This document shows positions 57,996-64,000 of a stretch of DNA of 64,000 bases, in pieces. The notes under the pieces were generated by a model. It was not told where the DNA came from. It ran no database searches and was given only the letters and a program-made list of their open reading frames with translations. Made by a program: the position numbers and the translations under genes. Position 1 is the stretch's first letter, and the number at the start of each line of letters is the position of its first letter. Source of the DNA: Pristionchus mayeri (taxonomy: Eukaryota > Nematoda > Chromadorea > Rhabditida > Neodiplogasteridae); contig BTRK01000002.1 of the NCBI GenBank assembly GCA_036245805.1, positions 15,307,067 through 15,371,066 on the forward strand. The letters are read 5' to 3'.

Positions 57996-58370
57996 CTAAA
58001 CTTTGAAGCCGGCGAGGAAGGAGGTGACGAGGTCCTTCAATTTAGCATCCGTAGTGGGGCAGATCTGGTCCTCCTCGCGCATGGTCTTGAGGTTTGAGCG
58101 CGAATGGTGTGAGCGTAAAGGGACTTCGTCTCTTCAGTTCCAATATTTTCTCATAACTCGACCGATCTGTAGAAATGAAGAGTCGAAGCCCGGTTTATTG
58201 AACTATAGAAAGCATTTTTTTTTTCAGTTCCCGTTCGGACGACACGAAGAGACAATACATATTTTAAGAAATAAATCATTTCCATTAGGGTTTCCAGTCG
58301 AATTCGCAATGGCTCTCTCTAGAACATGGCCAAATCCGAGGAGGGAGAGGAGATTGATCTGCATCTGAAT
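57996..58370 (-). CDS. Hypothetical gene fragment
   Basis: A minus-strand exon ends in a stop at 57996-57998: MREEDQICPTTDAKLKDLV and SFLAGFKV, preceded by an acceptor-like CTCAAG. An upstream exon may begin after ATTCAG near 58370 (MQINLLSLLGFGHVL). Base composition looks coding. I cannot name it. Confidence 0.35.
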
Positions 58371-58548
58371 TAGAAACATCTCACTCATAATGCGAATATC
58401 TCTAATGGTATATTATTTCTAAAAAGTGCGTAGTCTCAATGGCCATATCAATAAACTAAATACAATGAAGCAACTAGAACATCCAACAAATGTCATCGAG
58501 TCACCGTAGAGTCGGAACAGTAGAATGTCCGTTTCCTCAAATTATTAA

Positions 58549-59757
58549 GACAGACTATCTGAGTGAGTGAACATATTTGTGAAGACCCTTGGCAAAGTTC
58601 GAAAAATCGAATTCATCCATAATGTGTGTACGGATAGTACTCGGTGAGTATAGCACTTAGGTCACTTATGGAGTCATCCAGATAGCGCTTTCCAGGAAAC
58701 ATAGGTATTGCGAAATTTTAATTTTCGCAACCGTTTTGAATGAATGACATCTTGAAAAATGCGCAAAATTCAAATGATCATACTCACTAAATTTCAGGCT
58801 GATATGATTTCAAATCATTCAGAAAAATCGAAATGTCGACTAAAATTTTTGAATGAAAAATTGTAGATCCTTCAGGAGGGTGGGTATGTGCAATTTATAT
58901 TTCAGCGTTGTGTAGTGCAGCCATGGTACATTCTGTGCTAAAAATATTAACGAAATAAAAAGGTGATTTTTCGAGAAATTTACGAAAAACTATTAAATCT
59001 CAAAATAAAGTCAGTTTCTGATGTGCTTAGCGGACTACCGTACCCCATCCAACATGAAGTACTCGATGAGGGAAATCAAATACCATTAGTAGAATTTCGG
59101 TATTCCGTCGCGCGCGCGGGAATGCAGGTTTTTCAAAGCTACAGTAATTCTGCATGGATTACGGTAGCTTTTAAATACCTTCGCTCCCGCGCGCGCGAAG
59201 GAATACCGAAATTCCACTAATGGTATTTGATTTAACTCATCGAGTACTTCATGTTGGATGGGGTACGGTAGTCCGCTGAGCACATCAGAAACTGACTTTA
59301 TTTTGAGATTTAATAGTTTTTCGTAAATTTCTCAAAAACTCACCTTTTTATTTCGTTCATATGTTTTGCAAAGAATGTATCATGGATGCACTACACAACG
59401 TTGAAATAAAAATTGCACATACCCACCCTCCTGAAGGAGCTACAATTTTTCATTCAAAAAATATAGTCGACATTTCGATTTTTCTGATGGATTTGAAAGC
59501 ATATCACAATGAAATTTAGTGAGTAAGATCCTTTGAATTTTGTGCATTTTTCAAGATGTCATTCATTCAAAACGGTTGCGAAAATTAAAATTTCGAAAAA
59601 TTTCGCAATAGCTATATTTCCTGGAAAGCGCTATCTGGATGACTCTATAAGTGACCTACGTGCTATACTCACCGAGTACTATCCGTATACGCATTATGGA
59701 GGAATTCGATTTTTCGAACTTTGCCAAGCATATATCCAATGGCTCAGATAGTCTCTC
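58549..59757. mobile_element. TTAA-flanked palindromic element, 1.2 kb
   Basis: TTAA at 58545-58548 and 59758-59761. The arms of about 560 bp are inverted copies beginning near GACTATCTGAG and meeting near 59130 around a CGCGCGCGG segment. Open frames at 58963-59220 and 59086-59283 are mirror images. The arm sequence is related to the repeats at 30072-31400. Confidence 0.88.
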
Positions 59758-59761
59758 TTAA

Positions 59762-60569
59762 TATACCTCTGTGGCATGAGTGTGCTGATTTTGCGCTTGT
59801 AAGACGATGTCCGGTTGCTCGCAAATATTTCAAACTCTCACTGTTCATCTGCTACAACTTCAATTTCAGAGATGAGTGAGAATACGCGTCCAAACACTTC
59901 CTGCTTTCGAAGTATTTGCCTTGTCTAACACGGGAAGGGCATGCGATAATTATGGACTTTACGAGCGCGACCCTGTGATATCGATAGATTAAATAGGTAT
60001 CGGGGGTATCGTGGGCATTAAAGGAGGAGCAAAGGCAAAATTCAATTTTCGAGGCTTTCATATGTACGGCCTAGATCTCATCAACGATAAGAAGATTTTC
60101 CAAATTTTCACTTTGATATCTCCATTACTAACATAGCTATCGGTAGTTGCCAGAGAGCCAAATCAGGGAAAGCTCAGGAAACGGGCGAGAGAGCACATTA
60201 CTTGAAGAGAGTTCTCCTCTAATTGAAACGTATTTCAACCGGGCGCGCGTTTGTCTTTACACCTCCTTTAATACTGTATATATGTTTTACTTTATTGCAC
60301 AACTTATTTAGCTGTTGTTCAGGAGAATAGAATTCTAAACGTTGAATTTGCCCACAGCTCACATGTTTGACAATTTTTAAAAGACTGTTAGTGGGATCTA
60401 AAAGACTACAGTATCTGAATTGTTTCGTGATCGGAAAATGACCGTAGCGCACAAATATCATGTGTAGACAAATTTTATTTCATTTGAGCACAGCGGAGAC
60501 AATCGAAATTGAAACAGTCAGGGATTAAGATTTGAATTAAATGCACTTGATGGTTAACAAGTTATAAAA
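59762..60569. other. No gene seen
   Basis: Spacer between the palindrome and the 3' end of F-box copy 4. Short minus-strand frames have no recognised domain. Confidence 0.4.
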
Positions 60570-61899
60570 TTAATTAGCTTTGAGGGTTACAGTAAGACTA
60601 AACTTCACCCCATCCGTTCGCCTCTTCTCGTTCATCGTAGCCTTGACTTGCCCCGTCCTATTAAGTGCGTGCTCTAGTTCAGCACATGCATGTCTACTAT
60701 CAGTAACCCATTGAGGTTCTACCGGTTGCTGAACTGGAACTGGAACCGGCGCGGGTACCGCCATAGGAGGTACTGATCGTCTATGCAGCGCCATCTCTCT
60801 AGCCCTCTCTCTAGCGCGTCGGGCTGCTCGTTCCCTTGTTCCTGCCAGGAATTCCCGTCTACGATCGTCTTCTTCTGCTTGACGGTGATCTGACTCGCTC
60901 CCTGACCAAGTCATTTCCACTGTTGACACGCGTTGAAGGAATTCAAGAAGAACGGGCAACGAAACGTTGATATCTGAAAAAATGAGATATGCGCATAACT
61001 TATAAAAACAAATTTTTTAAAAAACAAATTAGTGCTTATCAGCTCACCGATTGTTCGGAGATCTATAATGACGATTAGCCTTGTGACGGTGCAAGTTCTT
61101 ATCAATTGACTGATGAATGTGGCGAAGTGGATGGGGACTCTGCAAGCCGATGGAACTGTGTACACTCGCACTTTCAGACTCTTCCGGTGCGAAATCTCAC
61201 TTGTCTTGATCACCAAAAACATGGAGTTGATTGACATGGAGACTGTCCATCTCTGCGGTCGCTTCTGTCATCTCTTCCTCGATATATTCACCATAGATGT
61301 GCGCATTAAATTTGTCAAGGGAATTGCAACGCTTGAAAAGTCGACTAGTTTTTGTCCACACTTCGTTGAATGGTAAAGTCTACAATGATTTTCTGGTAAA
61401 AAAACTAAAAATATAGGGTATTGTAATACACGAGCAATAACTCGCCATCTTGTATATTTCAGTTATATTTGCCATAGTCGAGAGTTGTTTCCATTTATTC
61501 AATCCGAAGAAGTTTCGAAATCCAGTTGGGATCCTGACTTCAATCGTCGAATCAGTGCAACCTTTTCTCGTCCAAGAGAACGACTCAAGTACGGGAAGTC
61601 CTTTGCGATTCCGGAGACGCTCTTCCGATAGGGAATTCCATTGGGGAGCGATCTGAGCATACACGAAAATAGTTTTCATAAAGATTCGCAAATTTGGCAC
61701 TAGAAAAAAAGTGTGATCCCACTACGGTTTAAATGATACACACAGTCACTGCTGTAGCGCAACTATACACGAAAGTTGGAAAATATGGAAAGTTTCTTAC
61801 TAGTCGTATGATGTCGATATGCTCTTGGCCAACTTGGATGATGGTCCGGATAATATCCGGGAGCAGGTTAAGGAGATTCAGTTCCCCCGGGGAAGACAT
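60570..61899 (-). CDS. F-box-like protein, copy 4 (apparently intact)
   Basis: Five exons, phases consistent where checked: exon 1 (to 61899; SSPGELNLLNLLPDIIRT, GQEHIDIIRL), exon 2 (about 61450-61650; QWNSLSEERLRNRKG, FSWTRKGCTDSTIEV), exon 3 (about 61205-61385; LPFNEVWTKTSRLFKRC), exon 4 (about 61045-61145; HFATFISQLIRTCTV), and exon 5 (60570 to about 60975; LLEFLQRVSTVEMTW, then an arginine-rich helix, a proline/valine-rich linker, and PQWVTDSRHACAELEH to VKFSLTVTLKAN). The head resembles an F-box (L-P-x-x-x-I-R-x-I and a following M/I-RL-VS); the role of the C-terminal module is unknown. This is the best template for judging the broken copies. Confidence 0.65.
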
Positions 61900-62194
61900 C
61901 AATTGCGATTTTATCAATGCCGAGACGAAGAAGGCTTTGCGATCAAGATCGACTCTCTCGAGGGAGGAAATGCGGGTGTCACGATGATTAAACCGGCCTT
62001 TCGTAACTGGATCCTCACTCATTTTAACATAAATCAAAAATTCTTCAAGACCAAATGGAGAAAAAAACTTCTTGACAGTGCTGTCAGCATATTGTCGAAG
62101 GGAAATATAAAAAAATATTTAAAATACAGCTCTCAAGATTCTATTTTAAAATTGTGATGTCCACAAAATGGAGAAGTATATTTCAAAAGGTTTC

Positions 62195-62278
62195 TGTCAT
62201 CCGCAGGATTCGAACCTGCGCCCACAGAAGTGGACTGCGAGCTGAACCCAGCGCCTTAGACCACTCGGCCAGAATGAC
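62195..62278 (-). tRNA. tRNA-Leu (CAG), possibly a pseudogene
   Basis: A full cloverleaf can be drawn: 7-bp acceptor stem (GTCATTC with GGATGAC, one T-G pair), D arm GCC/GGC, long variable arm (CCAC/GTGG), T arm GCAGG-TTCGAAT-CCTGC, and discriminator A. The B box GGTTCGAATCC is intact. The anticodon loop TTCAGCT gives CAG, and the long variable arm fits leucine. Two oddities: base 37 is C instead of a purine, and positions 30 and 40 are G and G. It lies on the minus strand between the F-box cluster and the MSP gene. Confidence 0.85.
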
Positions 62279-62567
62279 GTGTGGGGATTCCTATCGTGAT
62301 CTTGACAGATTACAAAGAAAAAATAGAGCGGGTAAACATATTTTGCCAAACATTTCGAACTCATGAGTTTCATTAAACTCACAAGTGGATTGCGTGTCTC
62401 ATGAATTCGATATTTCGCGCATTCTTTTCTTATCTTTAAATTACTTCTTGATATTACTACACTGTGAAAAAATAGTAGCATAGATATTGCATAGATAATT
62501 TCCGTCGATTATCCATCAGTTACTTTATCGCGTATGATTCGAGTAAGTGCGTGTTCTCGTCGCCTCT

Positions 62568-62997
62568 TCATGCCTTCACCGTTGGTGTTCGTCCTGCTGA
62601 CTCGGGAGTGATTGCTGCAGGGTGCTCGGCCGGAGTCACAGCTGCAGCAGGCCCAATAGGTGCTGCTGCAGCTCCTTCGGTGGTCTCGGTGCCGGTGACG
62701 CCCGTCTGGCTCAGCTCCTCAGGGGCGAACACCTCCGGAGCGTCGTACGTGATCTCGAAGGGAAGACGCTTGCATGCTGCAATGGGGATACGGTAATTAA
62801 TTGGAACTACTGTAAAGACGAAGATATCGATCGAACCATCGTAGGCTGGGGGCACGATAACGGGTCCGTGTTTGGACACGAATCCCTCGGGCGGATGGTC
62901 GGTGTCGACGAATTTGAGGAAGACCAAGCAGGAGTGGTAGTAGCTGTCGCCTGTCAGCTGTAAGGGCTTGTTGTTGTTGTTGTTTTTGTTGTTGTTT

Positions 62998-63056
<59 letters not shown>

Positions 63057-64000
63057 GATGTCGATATTGTTGTGCTTTTCCAGTAAAGTAAGCAACAACA
63101 ATTATGCTTTCCCTGCTCACCTCTTTTTCATTCTTGAAGTAGCAACGAATGACCTTGTAGTTTCGAGGTCCAATCACTCCATGGCTATGTCTCACGTACG
63201 TCTCCTTATGGGCGTAAATCTGAATATTTTTTTCATATTTTTGATACTTTATTTTATATTATGTTAATAATTCTGCTTACTATATATGCAAGGTGTCTTT
63301 TCGATCTGTTTACGAATGCGACTTTGCCCTTTGCTGCCTGGAAATTATTCGAATATCGATTGATTATTGATTGATTCCATGACTACCGTACTTTTCCGAG
63401 GGCTCCGCACTTGAATTAAACTTTCTCAAGCAAGAACTTGATCTCATCGGGAATGGCCGTTTCGTAATCCCTTCTCACCCGGGCGTTGAGGTAGAGCGAA
63501 CCTGAGATTTTGGTAGTCATCGTCAGTTGTCGATAGCAGGTGCGCTATCGTAATCTCATACCGTCGTAGCGCTCAGGGATGGCATTGTTCACGGGCCCGT
63601 AGTCTTTCGTCTTTCGTAAGAAGAACACGCCGATTTTGAAGAACACGAAGAACATGTGTGAGTCCGTCAGCTGAAACAAGGAGGTGTGGTGCGTGGTGCG
63701 ACGAGTGCAAGGAGTGCGGACGCCTTTTCGCACTCACCGGCTTCTTATCAGGGAAGTGGAGTTTGACAGTCATGGTACTGAGCGGACACACAACGCCGTT
63801 GCGCGGGTGCACTGTGAAGGGACTGGTGCGGTCGGTCACAATCTGCGGTGTGGTACTGTAGCCAGGGGAGTACGATAACGAGCGGCGGTGTAGGGTACGG
63901 TAGCCAGAGACATGGTAGGTAACGATAACGAAATATACTGTAGGGTACGGTATCGAAATGTACTATATGTGACGATCACCTTGAACGCCGCGAACTTTGT
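62568..64000 (-). CDS. Tandem MSP-domain protein (3' part)
   Basis: The gene runs off the right edge. The first MSP-like domain: KFAAFK, then TSPFTVHPRNGVVCPLSTM and KLHFPDKKP, MFFVFFKIG. A linker exon ends IPDEIKFLLEK. A GTTTAA donor there avoids the next codons, and the following exon (about 63287-63333) joins in phase to give GKVAFVNRSKRHLAYI. The second MSP domain continues with SHGVIGPRNYKVIRCYF, then GDSYYHSCLVFLKFVDTD. The C-terminal tail is alanine/proline/threonine-rich and ends at 62568. MSP domains are immunoglobulin-like folds used in sperm cytoskeleton and in VAP-type adaptors; two in one protein suggests an adaptor and not the sperm filament subunit. The intron between the last two MSP exons holds a (CAA)n tract. 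Confidence 0.75.
62968..63057. repeat. (GTT/CAA)n trinucleotide tract
   Basis: About 30 triplets with two TTT interruptions, on the plus strand GTT. Read on the minus strand as CAA it would give a polyglutamine or polyasparagine run, but it lies between a GTGAGC donor (about 63110) and a TTACAG acceptor (about 62960), so it is intronic in my model. Confidence 0.9.

Noticed and set aside
62568..63195. Polyasparagine/polyglutamine protein on the minus strand
   Set aside because: The CAA run lies in an intron with good GTGAGC and TTACAG borders, and exons on both sides join as an MSP domain.
1..64000. CRISPR array or bacterial operon
   Set aside because: No regularly spaced short repeats; spliced genes, MSP domains and eukaryotic transposons show a nuclear nematode genome.

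Overview
The window is eukaryotic nuclear DNA, almost certainly from a nematode. Introns are short with TTTCAG-type acceptors. The genes include a tandem major sperm protein (MSP) domain protein, nematode-style seven-helix chemoreceptors, BTB and F-box families, and a DOP1/PAD-1-like gene. The mix of F-box-like tandem copies and dense Tc1/mariner and palindromic elements would suit a diplogastrid such as Pristionchus, but that is a guess. Exon models below were built by eye from splice sites and reading phase.

Left part (1-17 kb): two tandem paralogous C2H2 zinc-finger genes, both on the minus strand, with about one finger per exon. The right-hand paralog has its acidic last exon about 6.3 kb from its last finger exon. 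The intron between them is packed with nested transposons: a mariner-like shell holding a broken LINE, then a long-TIR Tc-like foldback holding another mariner. Three copies of one mariner family (TIR TTGGGGTGTCCGG) also sit in or beside these genes.

17-32 kb: a plus-strand BTB gene, a plus-strand F-box gene broken at its 3' end, an intact-looking minus-strand chemoreceptor with several half-gene copies, and large palindromic elements, one of them bounded by TTAA.

32-43 kb: a THAP-domain exon with an internal stop and a hAT-like foldback inserted exactly at its splice donor. That foldback contains a tRNA-derived SINE with its own target duplication. Next comes the N-terminal third of a DOP1-like gene with a nonsense codon and a mariner in one intron, then a chemoreceptor fragment.

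42-49.4 kb is the most unusual region. A Kolobok-like transposon of about 5.6 kb, bounded by TTAA, encodes a 12-exon THAP-Kolobok transposase on the minus strand. On the plus strand it carries exon fragments of three unrelated ribosomal protein genes (RPS18, RPL3, RPS2). It abuts a TTAA-bounded palindrome, and both lie between inverted copies of another repeat.

49-64 kb: a minus-strand tandem cluster of F-box-like genes at different stages of decay, a 500-base assembly gap, a third TTAA-bounded palindrome, a tRNA-Leu-like gene with odd anticodon-arm bases, and the 3' part of a gene with two MSP domains and a (CAA)n tract in an intron.
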